Position numbers and translations under genes: made by a program
Notes under the pieces: generated by a model
Seen by the model: only the letters and a program-made list of their open reading frames with translations
Told to the model about the DNA's origin: nothing
Databases searched by the model: none
Source of the DNA: Acaryochloris sp. IP29b_bin.137
GTDB taxonomy: Bacteria; Cyanobacteriota; Cyanobacteriia; Thermosynechococcales; Thermosynechococcaceae
Assembly (NCBI RefSeq): GCF_028285745.1
Contig: NZ_JANQOP010000089.1
Location: forward strand, 1 to 40,064
Direction: 5' to 3'
DNA: 40,064 bases
Shown here: one piece after another, positions 7,882 through 16,286 of the stretch
Numbering within the stretch: the stretch's first letter is position 1
How the letters are laid out: every line of letters begins with the position of its first letter

Positions 7882-8514
7882 ATGAAAACATTTTTAGAAA
7901 ATGAAGAAGCCGATATTCAGGTTGAGCTGATTCCGCTACTGGATGTGGTTTTTTGCCTATTGGCAGTATTTATTTTGGGGACTGTAGGACTAAGTCGACC
8001 TGAAGGCATCAATCTCAATCTACCCCTTGAGCCACCGGAAGCAGAAACAGGAGCACCCCAATTTATCAGTAAATTTAGGGTTCAGGTTGGCATTCTTGGG
8101 GAGCTATCGGTCAATGACCAGCTTGTCAACCAAACTCAGTTAAAGCAATTGGTGAGTCGTTATTTGCAAACTAATCCCCAAGGGGTCGTCATTGTGAAGG
8201 CCGATAGGAGTGCGACCTATGATCAAGTGATTACGGTATTGGATATGCTACGGTCAGTCGGTGGAGAACGAGTGGCCCTAGAAACGGCAAAAAGTGAGCC
8301 GGTTACTCCCCCTGGGCAAGTCCCTGGCCCAAATCCCGGTCAAGAACCCGACGTTTTACCGGTCCCTTCTGTCGAAGACCCCGGCGCTGGCACATTTCCC
8401 TCTCCACCCAATCAACCTGCTTTGCCAAACCAGCCTATTTCGCCCTTGCCTAGGCAACCTGCGCCATTACCACCCGGGGTACCGGGCTCTCAACCGACTC
8501 CAAATACTCCGTAG
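7882..8514 (+). CDS. exbD: ExbD/TolR-family protein with proline-rich tail
   Basis: A 210-residue partner of ExbB. A short cytoplasmic head is followed by one membrane helix beginning IPLLDVVFCLLAVF, in which Asp21 is the conserved proton-carrying residue, and a periplasmic domain (to about 137) containing the family pattern VVIVKADRSATYDQVITVLDMLR. The last 70 residues are a proline-rich, low-complexity tail (PPGQVPGPNPGQEP and similar), longer than in the usual 140-residue ExbD. The tail could span or bind peptidoglycan, but that is inference. The stop lies 6 bp before the convergent stop of the potassium channel gene. Confidence 0.87.
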   Translation: MKTFLENEEADIQVELIPLLDVVFCLLAVFILGTVGLSRPEGINLNLPLEPPEAETGAPQFISKFRVQVGILGELSVNDQLVNQTQLKQLVSRYLQTNPQGVVIVKADRSATYDQVITVLDMLRSVGGERVALETAKSEPVTPPGQVPGPNPGQEPDVLPVPSVEDPGAGTFPSPPNQPALPNQPISPLPRQPAPLPPGVPGSQPTPNTP

Positions 8515-8520
8515 GGGATT

Positions 8521-9555
8521 CTATTGATTTGGAGACAGTGCTTGGTTAAGGGCTGAAAGTTGCTGCGTGGTCCCCATACAAATAAGGAGATCTTGGCTAC
8601 AAAAGGGAGTTTGGGCAGATGGGGCTCCAATAAGTTCGCCGTTGGCCCGACGGATAGCGAGAATAGAGGCACCTGTTTGAGATCGCACCCCTGCAGCCCC
8701 TAGAGTTTGACCAATAAAGGGGCAACTCTCCCGATCAATCAACAATTCTTCGATATAAAAGTCGGGCTCACTTCCCGTTAGTGCAACATCCATAAAATTA
8801 ACGACTTGAGGTCGTAAGGCTGCAGCGACCATCCGTTTGCCGACGGTTATATATGGGGATACTACAGCATCTGCCCCCACTTGCTGCATTTTCTCTAACG
8901 CTTCTTCGCTATTGGCCCGGACAATCGCTCGAATCCCGCTGTTTAAGGTTTTGGCAGACAGCACTGCATAAAGATTATCCGCATCGGAAGCAAGGGTGGT
9001 CACTAATCCTCTGGCCCGGACAATGCCCGCTTGGAGTAAGGTTTGATCCTGAGTTGCCCCCCCTTGCACACACATATATCCATAGTTTTGAGCCAATCCA
9101 ATTAACTCTGAATCTTGGTCAACCACGACAAAAGGAATATCTTCTGTGGCCAGTTCCTGAGCAATTTGCTGTCCTGTGCGTCCAAATCCACACAAGATAA
9201 AGTGTTCGGATAGCTCATCTAACAGGCGTCTCTGCTGTTGTAGACGCACACCATCCCGGAAATACCCTTGAATAACCGCCTCCGTAAAGCGGTTGGCAAT
9301 ATAACCAAGCCAGCTGACCCCAACAATAATCAAAACGATTGTAAATAGTCGACCGCGATCGCTGAGGGGATTCACTTCCATAAACCCCACGGTAGAGAGG
9401 GTGATCACCGTCATGTACAGAGAATCAGCCAAGGGCCATCGCTCGACCAACCAGTACCACAGGGTTCCTAGAAGAATGACGCCACCAAACGCTGCAATTC
9501 CTAAAAACAACTCCCGCTGAATTTGCTGATATTTTTTCTCCAAGATTGAATACAC
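8521..9555 (-). CDS. TrkA-type (RCK) potassium channel protein
   Basis: A 344-residue two-transmembrane channel subunit fused to a regulatory RCK unit. The N-terminal helix (about 17-36), pore loop, and second helix (about 68-88) are followed by a TrkA-N Rossmann domain with GFGRTG (123-128) that binds nucleotide, and a TrkA-C domain from about 250. The pore reads TLSTVGFMEV (52-61), where most K+ channels have TVGYGD or TVGFGE, so the third glycine position of the filter is Met. Start is GTG at 9555. It converges on exbD with a 6-bp gap. Ion selectivity cannot be asserted given the altered filter. Confidence 0.85.
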   Translation of the reverse strand: MYSILEKKYQQIQRELFLGIAAFGGVILLGTLWYWLVERWPLADSLYMTVITLSTVGFMEVNPLSDRGRLFTIVLIIVGVSWLGYIANRFTEAVIQGYFRDGVRLQQQRRLLDELSEHFILCGFGRTGQQIAQELATEDIPFVVVDQDSELIGLAQNYGYMCVQGGATQDQTLLQAGIVRARGLVTTLASDADNLYAVLSAKTLNSGIRAIVRANSEEALEKMQQVGADAVVSPYITVGKRMVAAALRPQVVNFMDVALTGSEPDFYIEELLIDRESCPFIGQTLGAAGVRSQTGASILAIRRANGELIGAPSAQTPFCSQDLLICMGTTQQLSALNQALSPNQ

Positions 9556-9890
9556 CGCAATTGCCCGTCGACAGTGATAAATCGAGCATCGTAGGACAAA
9601 GATGCCCGCATCTAAATAGTAGGTCTAGATTGATAGGTTGTTTCTTGACAATAGTTCAGATGAATTTGTCATACGTTAACCTCAACGCTTAAAAAATGAC
9701 TTAGTATCACTCTTCTTTATAAAAAAATCTAAATATTCCAGGGATCTGTAGCAAATAGTACGGTAAAAATATTAGAAATCTGATTTTGAATGAAAGCCAC
9801 TCGCAAATTATGCAATCAGCTGGGGGACAACTAGTATATTTGGCTATTGATTACTAGTTATGAACACAGACTTCTGAGGAGAAAAAATCT
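9556..9890. other. 335-bp divergent intergenic region
   Basis: No gene is seen. It separates the minus-strand channel gene from the plus-strand holin-like gene and is AT-rich. A TTGACA occurs at 9645-9650 without a convincing -10 at the proper distance. An 8-bp inverted repeat lies next to the downstream gene (9829-9859). Confidence 0.5.
9829..9859. promoter_or_regulatory. Operator-like inverted repeat
   Basis: AACTAGTA (9829-9836) and TACTAGTT (9852-9859) are exact inverted copies 15 nt apart, ending 31 bp before the ATG of the holin-like gene. A TATATT (9835-9840) in it could be a -10 element, which would put the repeat over the promoter. Confidence 0.35.
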
Positions 9891-10313
9891 ATGATTACTT
9901 TGAGCCTGGGCTCAGCGATAACGGGAGCAGTCATCAAATTCATCGCTACAGTCCTATGTTTTCTATTAATGACCAAACTACCCATATTTGGCGTAGAAAT
10001 CGATTCCACGGGTAAAGCCGTATTTTCAGCTCTAGTCTTTGGCATTCTGAATGGTGTTGCCAGACCGATTAAAGAGATTTTAAAGTTTGGGCCAGGTTTT
10101 ACCGATGTCTTGATTGCCTACCCCATTATTTTTGTCTTAAACATCTTCATTTTTGCGCTTGCAGCTGCCCTTGTCCCTGGTTTTAAGCTCAGAAATAAAA
10201 TTCTAGATCCGATTTTAGGCTCTATCTTTATCACGATCGTATACGCAGTCATTGATCGTTTATTGCACGCTGGATCACCTGCAAACGCCTTTCTTGAGGG
10301 GCTAATTACTTAA
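9891..10313 (+). CDS. Phage-holin-4/YvlD-like four-helix membrane protein
   Basis: A 140-residue protein made almost entirely of hydrophobic helices: about 8-30, 40-60, 72-98 and 110-125. The pattern FGILNGVARPIKEILKF between helices 2 and 3 is the NxxxRPIxxxL motif of the YvlD/DUF360 group, often annotated as phage holin family. The chromosomal setting without other phage genes argues against a lysis role; function is unknown. The ATG follows a strong GAGGAG ribosome-binding site. An inverted repeat lies just upstream. Confidence 0.7.
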   Translation: MITLSLGSAITGAVIKFIATVLCFLLMTKLPIFGVEIDSTGKAVFSALVFGILNGVARPIKEILKFGPGFTDVLIAYPIIFVLNIFIFALAAALVPGFKLRNKILDPILGSIFITIVYAVIDRLLHAGSPANAFLEGLIT

Positions 10314-10380
10314 ATTCTCCTTTATAAAGCATTGGAGAGACAGTACCAAAACATCTTGAAATGTTTGATCCAGACAATTT

Positions 10381-12099
10381 CTATGTTTCTGCACCTTCGA
10401 GATGCCTATTTTCTGGACGCATTGTTAATCTGGCCGCAATCGGCATGCGCCAGCCTGAGCCAAAAGCGCGATCGGTAATTTTGAGCCCTGGCGGTGCCTG
10501 GCGACGTTTGAACTCTGCCTGTTTGACCATCTGAATAATTCGGTCCACAATCGCGGCAGGATGCCCTGCCGCGATGATTTGTTGGCTGGACTGATGATTA
10601 TCGACATAGCGATAGAGAATATCATCCAAAACCTCATAAGGTGGCAAGGAGTCCTGATCCACCTGTCCCGGTTTGAGTTCAGCACTGGGGGGCTTAGTGA
10701 GGACGGATGCGGGGATAATGATTTTCTGCGCTCCCAGCTCTGGCGGTGTGTGAGTATTGAGCCATTGGCATAGTTCATACACCCGGGTTTTAGGGACATC
10801 GGCAATGGCCGCTAAGCCCCCGTTCATATCGCCATAGAGGGTGCAGTAGCCGACCGCCATTTCCGATTTGTTGCCTGTAGATATCAGCAAACGGCCAAAC
10901 TTATTGGCAATAGCCATCAGTAAATTGCCCCGGATGCGGGCTTGAATATTCTCTTCTGCTACACCAGGTTCTGTGCCTGCAAAAACGGGGCCTAAAATTT
11001 GGTCGTAGGTCTGCATCGCTGTTGCGATCGCGAGCTGAGTCGTCGGCATTCCCAGGTTATCAGCCAAATTCTCAGCATCTTGAATCGAATGGTCAGAACT
11101 ATAGGGCGATGGCATCAAGACGCCCAACACATTGTCGGGGCCGAGGGCAGCGGCAGCAATGGCGGCTACTAGCGATGAATCAATCCCGCCACTGAGTCCC
11201 AGAACCGCTTGGCTAAACCCACATTTTTGAGCATAATCCCGAATGCCCAAGACTAAGGCTGACCAAATTTCAGCATTGCTATCGGATAGAGCAGGCTCTA
11301 TTCGACTGGGCAGTAAATCATGGGCGTTATAGGTGAGGAACAATAAATCTGGGGCGAAGCCATGTGCCCGACCGACCACCTCTCCCTGGCGATTAACGGC
11401 CAGACTACGGCCATCAAAAATCAGGTCATCATTGCCCCCCACCTGGTTCCCATAAATCAGGGGACAGTGATACTGCTGAGCATGATGTCGCAACATCGCT
11501 TCTCGCAATTCTTGTTTACCGACGCAGAATGGGGAGGCCGATAGGTTGATGATCAGATCCACGTTGTAGCTCATGAGCTCAGCAACCGGATCAACCGCAT
11601 AGGCTCGTTCCCCCCAAAAATCTGAGTTGTTCCATAGATCCTCACAAATGGTGACCCCAATTTTCCCTTCTTTCAGGTCCAGCACATTGGGTTGATGGCC
11701 CGGTTCAAAATAGCGATCTTCATCGAAGACATCGTAGGTGGGCAGCAAATGCTTGTGAAAACACTGCTGAATCTTGCCATTATGCAAGTGGACGATACTG
11801 TTGAACAAGGGCTTACCCCCCTGAGCCCTGTTCCCCTGATTGTGTTGTGTCGTTCCTACCAGTACGTGGAGTTTGACGGGTAGGCGAGTGGCAAGTTGTT
11901 CTAATACTGTTTGGGCCGCATCCACAAAGCTCGGGTCTAGCAACAAATCTCTGGGGGGATAGCCGCAAAGGGAGAGCTCTGGAGTCAAAAGTAGGGTTGC
12001 CTCCTGTTGATCGGCTTCGGTTGCAGCCGCTTCAATCGCTGCAGCATTCCCCACCAAATCGCCAATGATCGGATTCAATTGTGCGATCGCAATTTTCAT
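10381..12099 (-). CDS. nadE: Glutamine-dependent NAD+ synthetase
   Basis: The last step of NAD synthesis: amidation of nicotinate adenine dinucleotide using ammonia released from glutamine. The 572-residue protein has an N-terminal nitrilase-type glutaminase domain with the triad Glu41 (TPELSLCGYP), Lys116 (KHLLPTYDVFDEDRYF) and Cys152 (TICEDLW). A C-terminal synthetase domain follows, with the ATP-binding loop SGGIDSS (303-309) and the conserved STGNKSE and GDMNGGLA segments. Both halves are intact, so it should use glutamine directly. It is the last gene of the pncB-nadD-nrtR-nadE operon, starting 9 nt after the nrtR stop. Confidence 0.95.
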   Translation of the reverse strand: MKIAIAQLNPIIGDLVGNAAAIEAAATEADQQEATLLLTPELSLCGYPPRDLLLDPSFVDAAQTVLEQLATRLPVKLHVLVGTTQHNQGNRAQGGKPLFNSIVHLHNGKIQQCFHKHLLPTYDVFDEDRYFEPGHQPNVLDLKEGKIGVTICEDLWNNSDFWGERAYAVDPVAELMSYNVDLIINLSASPFCVGKQELREAMLRHHAQQYHCPLIYGNQVGGNDDLIFDGRSLAVNRQGEVVGRAHGFAPDLLFLTYNAHDLLPSRIEPALSDSNAEIWSALVLGIRDYAQKCGFSQAVLGLSGGIDSSLVAAIAAAALGPDNVLGVLMPSPYSSDHSIQDAENLADNLGMPTTQLAIATAMQTYDQILGPVFAGTEPGVAEENIQARIRGNLLMAIANKFGRLLISTGNKSEMAVGYCTLYGDMNGGLAAIADVPKTRVYELCQWLNTHTPPELGAQKIIIPASVLTKPPSAELKPGQVDQDSLPPYEVLDDILYRYVDNHQSSQQIIAAGHPAAIVDRIIQMVKQAEFKRRQAPPGLKITDRAFGSGWRMPIAARLTMRPENRHLEGAET

Positions 12100-12108
12100 A
12101 TCTCATAC

Positions 12109-12873
12109 CTACACAAACACTAGGGGTTTATCTCGAAAAGGGGCAAACGCTTCCACATCAAAACGGTACAAACTCGCAGGCCGTCCCGCACCCCGACAGA
12201 CTTTCTCTCCCGTATCGGCCAAAAAACCTAATTTCAACAGTCGCGATCGGAAATTTGAGTAATCCGTAAAGTGCTCTCCCAAAACAGTGCTATAGAACTG
12301 ATAGAGATCGGCAAGGGTAAAACGGTCGGGTAAGACATCAAAAGCTACAGGACTATACTCGAGCTTGTTGCACAACCGCCGCTGACCATAGTTGAGAATA
12401 TCTCGGTGATCAAAGGCGAGATTGGGTAACATTTCTAGCGGATGCCAATCAATTTCACAGCCTTCATCCACAATCAACAAAGCATCCTCATACCGCACCA
12501 GCGCAAAATAGCTGACAGATAAGTAACGAACCCCAAAATGGTCAGGAGCCTCGCGGGGATCACGATGGGGCCCCCCAAAACTATAGAGCTGCTCCAAATA
12601 CAGGTTTTCAACCCGTAACTTTTCCGCCAAAACTCGATAGGCCGCGGCTTCCAAAGATTCCCCTTCCCGCACCAAGGTTCCTGGTAAGGCCCAATCTCCC
12701 GTATAGGGATCACTATGGCGTTTGACTAGAAGGGCGAGTAAGCGATTCTGCGCCGTATCAACAGAAAAAATGACATTGTCTACGCCTACTTTGAATTCTG
12801 CTAGAGCTGGGTTGGGGTGGTCAAAAGTAGAGGTGGTTGAGGCGCGTCGAGAGGAGGCTTGGGCTCGTTCCAT
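12109..12873 (-). CDS. nrtR: NrtR-type Nudix-related transcriptional regulator of NAD metabolism
   Basis: A 254-residue protein with an N-terminal Nudix-fold domain (about 26-165) and a C-terminal winged-helix region (about 170-254, ending AFAPFRDKPLVFV), the architecture of NrtR repressors. The Nudix box is degenerate: where catalytic enzymes have REUxEExG, this protein reads RVLAEKLR (80-87), losing two metal-binding glutamates. This fits a sensor of ADP-ribose or related NAD metabolites rather than a hydrolase. It sits inside the NAD operon, and a GT-N7-AC palindrome of NrtR type covers the operon promoter. The start overlaps the end of nadD by 73 nt; no other in-frame start exists before the domain. 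Confidence 0.85.
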   Translation of the reverse strand: MERAQASSRRASTTSTFDHPNPALAEFKVGVDNVIFSVDTAQNRLLALLVKRHSDPYTGDWALPGTLVREGESLEAAAYRVLAEKLRVENLYLEQLYSFGGPHRDPREAPDHFGVRYLSVSYFALVRYEDALLIVDEGCEIDWHPLEMLPNLAFDHRDILNYGQRRLCNKLEYSPVAFDVLPDRFTLADLYQFYSTVLGEHFTDYSNFRSRLLKLGFLADTGEKVCRGAGRPASLYRFDVEAFAPFRDKPLVFV

Positions 12874-13433
12874 GAGTACAGATGATGGTGTTGAATATAA
12901 GCGGCAATGGCAGGTGGGACATCATTGATATCCCCTGTATGTCGATAGTGGCTAGAGGAAACCGGAGGGCCCTGAAAACTGGCGATAGAAAACCTTGCCC
13001 CTAGCCGTTCTATCTCTTCTAGATCAGAGGGTTGAAGTTGAACATCAGGTCGTCCCAACAACAATAACTTCACCTGTTGAAATAGAGTTTCAACCCCATA
13101 CCAATGAGACAGTGTGGGCACCACATCTGAACCCACCACCAGGATGAACTCCGCTTGAGGCCAGATTTGCTGTGCATGCTGAACCGTCATCAGGGTCTTG
13201 GCGTAACTCAGCTCTGTATGCAGACCCACCTGCTTAAATCGTTGTTGCGAATCTTGCACCAAGAGGGCCAACATCTGTTGGCGTTCGGCCAAGGCGGACT
13301 GGTGGTGTTTAAAGGGATTATCGGATGTCCAAACGGCAACATAGTCGTACAGCCCTGCGAGCCATTCAATGATGGATTGATGCCCCACCGTCGGTGGATC
13401 AGCACTGGTTCCAAAAAGGGCAATATGTTTCAT
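12801..13433 (-). CDS. nadD: Nicotinate-nucleotide adenylyltransferase
   Basis: Joins NaMN and ATP to give NaAD, the middle step between PncB and NadE. The 210-residue nucleotidyltransferase has the N-terminal ATP-binding signature GTSADPPTVGH (8-18), the central VVGSDVVPTLSHWYG, and the C-terminal SSSHYR version of the ISSTxxR motif followed by the VPPAIAAYIQHHHLY end typical of NadD. About 22 proline-rich residues extend beyond this core and overlap the nrtR start by 73 nt. It starts 55 nt after the pncB stop. Family assignment is firm; preference for NaMN over NMN is assumed from the family. Confidence 0.92.
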   Translation of the reverse strand: MKHIALFGTSADPPTVGHQSIIEWLAGLYDYVAVWTSDNPFKHHQSALAERQQMLALLVQDSQQRFKQVGLHTELSYAKTLMTVQHAQQIWPQAEFILVVGSDVVPTLSHWYGVETLFQQVKLLLLGRPDVQLQPSDLEEIERLGARFSIASFQGPPVSSSHYRHTGDINDVPPAIAAYIQHHHLYSWNEPKPPLDAPQPPLLLTTPTQL

Positions 13434-13488
13434 GTTTGATCAAGTCGTAAAAACTGAGAGATAAAGATATTGCGAAACAAAGAAACTA

Positions 13489-14871
13489 TCAGCGCTTCTG
13501 AGCGGTTCGACGCGTTGCTGACGTCAAAGCCTCTAATTCAGTCGATAACTGCACGGTCATGGGTGAAGGATCATCCACTTGACGAACGGTCGTCGGTAAA
13601 CTGTGTACGGCGGCCAGTGTTCGTTGAGCAATGTCCGCCAAGGACTCTGGTACCACTAATCTTTGTCCTGCCTTCATGACCGGTTGGAGCAGCGGCTGCC
13701 CCATCGCAGATGCATCATCCATGAGTCCAAGACAATCTTTTACCACCTGTCCTTGCTTTGATTGGCGAAAAATTTGCTTGCGTCCTGGATAAGTTAACTT
13801 ACCGTTGGCTTCCTTCATCACGGGGTTGCCATCAATTTCCACCAGCTTATAAACACCGTTGACTGGGGTACCGGTGACCAGTTTGGTCCCAACACCATAT
13901 CCATGGATGAGAGCACTAGCTTGTCGGAGTCGCTGAATCTCAAGTTCATCCAAATCTCCACTCACCAGTATTTGGGTGTCTGGCAGCAGTTGGTGAATTT
14001 CCTGCGATAACTCCACCAAATCACCGGAATCTAGTCGGACAGCAGGGACTTCCAGCTCACCAGCCTTAACCTGATGGGCTAAGGTTTGAGCCGCTGCGAT
14101 CGTGTCATAGGTATCAATCAATAGAGCCGCCTTCGGAAACATTCGGTGAAAAGCAGTAAAGGCTTGTAACTCTGTTCCCTGAGTGGCCGTCATGGCCATT
14201 ACCAAGGCATGGGCCATTGTGCCACTGGGTTGTCTGCCCAGCTTTTGGGCGGCCAACACATTTGAAGTGGCATCTAACCCTGCCGCCAACGCCGCGCGAG
14301 CCGCCCAAACTGAAGCTTGAGGGCCAAAAGCACGCCGGGTCCCAAACTCTAGCACCGTCGCATCTGGTCCGGCCATATCCCTTAAGCGGGCAGCCCGGGT
14401 TGCGATCAAAGTTTGGTAGTTAATTGCGTTTAAGAGAAAGGTTTCTATCCACTGGGCTTGCCAGAAAGGAGCTTCAATTCTCAAGAAAGGCTCATTCGCA
14501 AAAACCGCTGTTCCTTCAGGGACTGCCCATACATCTCCTGTGAAACGACCTTGAGCTAACATCTCCCAAAAATGGGCAGGAGCCGCGGTCAATAAGTCAG
14601 TTTGCTTGAGGTATTCAATTTGTTCCCCAGAGAATCGTAAGTTTTGCAAGTAATCCAAAACCTGAGCTAAACCCATTGCGATTAAATAGCCATAGCCTGA
14701 GGGCATTCGTCGCACTGTTAATTCAAAACTGGCGGGTCTCTCCGCAAGTTTCTCATTGACATAGCAAGCAGACATAGTCACTTGATATAGATCCGTGAGC
14801 AAACTATAGTCTGAGGCAGAGAAACTGAGACTTAAATCGCTCTTCTCAGCAGGCGGAACCAGTCCGAGCAT
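13489..14871 (-). CDS. pncB: Nicotinate phosphoribosyltransferase
   Basis: Converts nicotinate and PRPP to NaMN, the salvage entry point of the Preiss-Handler route. The 460-residue protein shows the family's N-terminal SLLTDLYQVTMSACY, the FELTVRRMPSGYGYL strand, EFGTRRAFGPQASVWAA, the active-site segment GTMAHALVMA containing the histidine expected to be phosphorylated, DTYDT and the phosphoribose-binding VRLDSGDL. The ATG at 14871 has GGAGT about 6 nt upstream. It is the first gene of the operon with nadD, nrtR and nadE, so the upstream operator should control all four. Confidence 0.94.
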   Translation of the reverse strand: MLGLVPPAEKSDLSLSFSASDYSLLTDLYQVTMSACYVNEKLAERPASFELTVRRMPSGYGYLIAMGLAQVLDYLQNLRFSGEQIEYLKQTDLLTAAPAHFWEMLAQGRFTGDVWAVPEGTAVFANEPFLRIEAPFWQAQWIETFLLNAINYQTLIATRAARLRDMAGPDATVLEFGTRRAFGPQASVWAARAALAAGLDATSNVLAAQKLGRQPSGTMAHALVMAMTATQGTELQAFTAFHRMFPKAALLIDTYDTIAAAQTLAHQVKAGELEVPAVRLDSGDLVELSQEIHQLLPDTQILVSGDLDELEIQRLRQASALIHGYGVGTKLVTGTPVNGVYKLVEIDGNPVMKEANGKLTYPGRKQIFRQSKQGQVVKDCLGLMDDASAMGQPLLQPVMKAGQRLVVPESLADIAQRTLAAVHSLPTTVRQVDDPSPMTVQLSTELEALTSATRRTAQKR

Positions 14872-14967
14872 GGTTGGACTCCTAAAAACTTGAAAAAACC
14901 CAAACTAGGCAAGCAAAAAAAGACGAATTGGAATGACTTTTCTTTGCCAAATAGGACGCGTATTTTA

Positions 14968-14995
14968 ATTATAGTAATTTTTACCATAACTGCAA
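14968..14995 (-). promoter_or_regulatory. Sigma70-type promoter of the NAD operon
   Basis: On the minus strand TTGCAG (14995-14990), a 16-bp spacer and TATAAT (14973-14968) form a good housekeeping promoter, leaving a leader of about 90 nt before pncB. The spacer and -10 box coincide with the putative NrtR operator. Confidence 0.6.
14969..14989. promoter_or_regulatory. Candidate NrtR operator
   Basis: A 21-bp imperfect palindrome, TTATAGTAA-N3-TTACCATAA, with one mismatched position. It contains the GT-N7-AC core that I recall as common to NrtR sites (GT at 14974-14975, AC at 14983-14984). It covers the spacer and most of the -10 box of the pncB promoter, so bound repressor would block RNA polymerase. 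Confidence 0.55.
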
Positions 14996-15177
14996 GTCCC
15001 TCGTTCGAAAGAACAAACTCAGCTTCCGGTTCCGCACATGGAGATGGAACAATTTTGTGATGGGGGAACGTCCTAAGAAGGCAAGGTGAAGGCTTCTTGA
15101 GATCATTGCAACGACAGCAAATGATAAGATGACCGAAACCTGAACTGAATACAGTCGCGTCTTTACAGAATTAACTA

Positions 15178-15849
15178 GTGTTTATGCAACCCTCTCGCTC
15201 TTTTATCTCAGGTCGCCGATATATAACGGTGTTGGCTTCCTCTTTAACCCTTTTCACCTTGTTGCCAGTATCAGTTCAAGCTCAACGAGCGGGAGACTTG
15301 GATGGCTCGGGAACCAGTCCATCTTCCGGCTTAGAGAATGTTGAAGTCTTGAGTCCATCCATCACGGGTGGATTATTCAGCATTCCTGCAGGGAAGCGCT
15401 TAATGTCTGAAGCAGAAAGTGCCTACGACTCTCAAAATTTTTCTTTGGCGGCTGGTAAGCTACAAGACGCCCGCCAGATTATGAACCAACTTTCAAATTT
15501 TTATTCGACCTTGACCTCTAGTTTTCTAGGGGTAGATCGACGGGTGTCTGAAAGCCATCGTCGCAAAGCGCTGGAAACTGCACAACTGCGGGATCAATCG
15601 ACTTATCAACTGGCGTTGGTTTATCGCGCCCAAAATAAGCCGGAGAAAGCGATTCCACTGTTAATTGAGATTATTCGCAGCCAAAATCCTTCTCGAGATT
15701 TGGGGCAAAAGTCGTATCAACAATTGGTTGAATTAGGATTTTCCGATATTCCCTATCCCAGAACACCTGGTGCAAAAAAAACTACTTCCCCAGATACATC
15801 ATCTGATGCCCCCCCTGAGTCGCCTGATGCCTCTTCTGAGTCGAAGTAG
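15178..15849 (+). CDS. Exported TPR-like protein of unknown function
   Basis: A 223-residue protein with a clear signal peptide: Arg-rich start, hydrophobic core TVLASSLTLFTLLPV, and probable cleavage after VQA (about residue 35). The mature part has helical segments of tetratricopeptide type (about 72-170, including AESAYDSQNFSLAAGKLQDA and STYQLALVYRAQNKPEKAI). It ends in a Ser/Pro/Asp-rich tail with a repeated SSDAPPESPDASSES pattern. It likely acts in the periplasm or thylakoid lumen. The start may be GTG 15178 or ATG 15184; neither has a strong SD. It is divergent from the NAD operon. Confidence 0.75.
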   Translation: MFMQPSRSFISGRRYITVLASSLTLFTLLPVSVQAQRAGDLDGSGTSPSSGLENVEVLSPSITGGLFSIPAGKRLMSEAESAYDSQNFSLAAGKLQDARQIMNQLSNFYSTLTSSFLGVDRRVSESHRRKALETAQLRDQSTYQLALVYRAQNKPEKAIPLLIEIIRSQNPSRDLGQKSYQQLVELGFSDIPYPRTPGAKKTTSPDTSSDAPPESPDASSESK

Positions 15850-15943
15850 TTTCATTGCTATTGCCCTTCCGAGTGCGAAAGACACAACTGTACTTTAGTT
15901 TAAAGTTAGACTAATTGAGTTCTCTGCATCCTAATTCATTCCA

Positions 15944-16201
15944 ATGATTAATCCAGACGACTTGGCCACGTTAATCCAATCCGGTTTGCCAGGGGCTGAA
16001 GTTTTTGTCCAGGATTTAACTGGAGGCGGTGATCACTACCAAGCAACGGTTATTTCCTCTGAGTTTGAAGGGAAAAATTTAGTTCAACAGCACCAATTGG
16101 TCTATCAGACGGTCAACCAAGTTATGGCTAGTGAGCAACTACACGCTTTAGCCCTAAAAACTTTTACGCCAGAAAAATGGCAGTCTCAGCAAGCTAGTTA
16201 A
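15944..16201 (+). CDS. bolA: BolA family protein
   Basis: An 85-residue single-domain BolA protein with LPGAEVFVQDLTGGGDHYQATV and the helix LVQQHQLVYQTVNQVM, followed by HALALKTFTPEKW, the family's C-terminal strand (here LALKTFTPEKW where ALxLKTxTPxxW is usual). BolA proteins form [2Fe-2S]-bridged heterodimers with CGFS monothiol glutaredoxins in iron homeostasis. The CGFS glutaredoxin gene follows 85 bp downstream on the same strand, which supports the pairing. Length and start are normal for the short cyanobacterial type. Confidence 0.93.
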   Translation: MINPDDLATLIQSGLPGAEVFVQDLTGGGDHYQATVISSEFEGKNLVQQHQLVYQTVNQVMASEQLHALALKTFTPEKWQSQQAS

Positions 16202-16286
16202 GTGAACTCCCCTGAGACGGGTTGTTTACCCCTTGTAATTACATTATGACGATCCATTTCCATTAATTTTTAGGAACTCAAGTATT

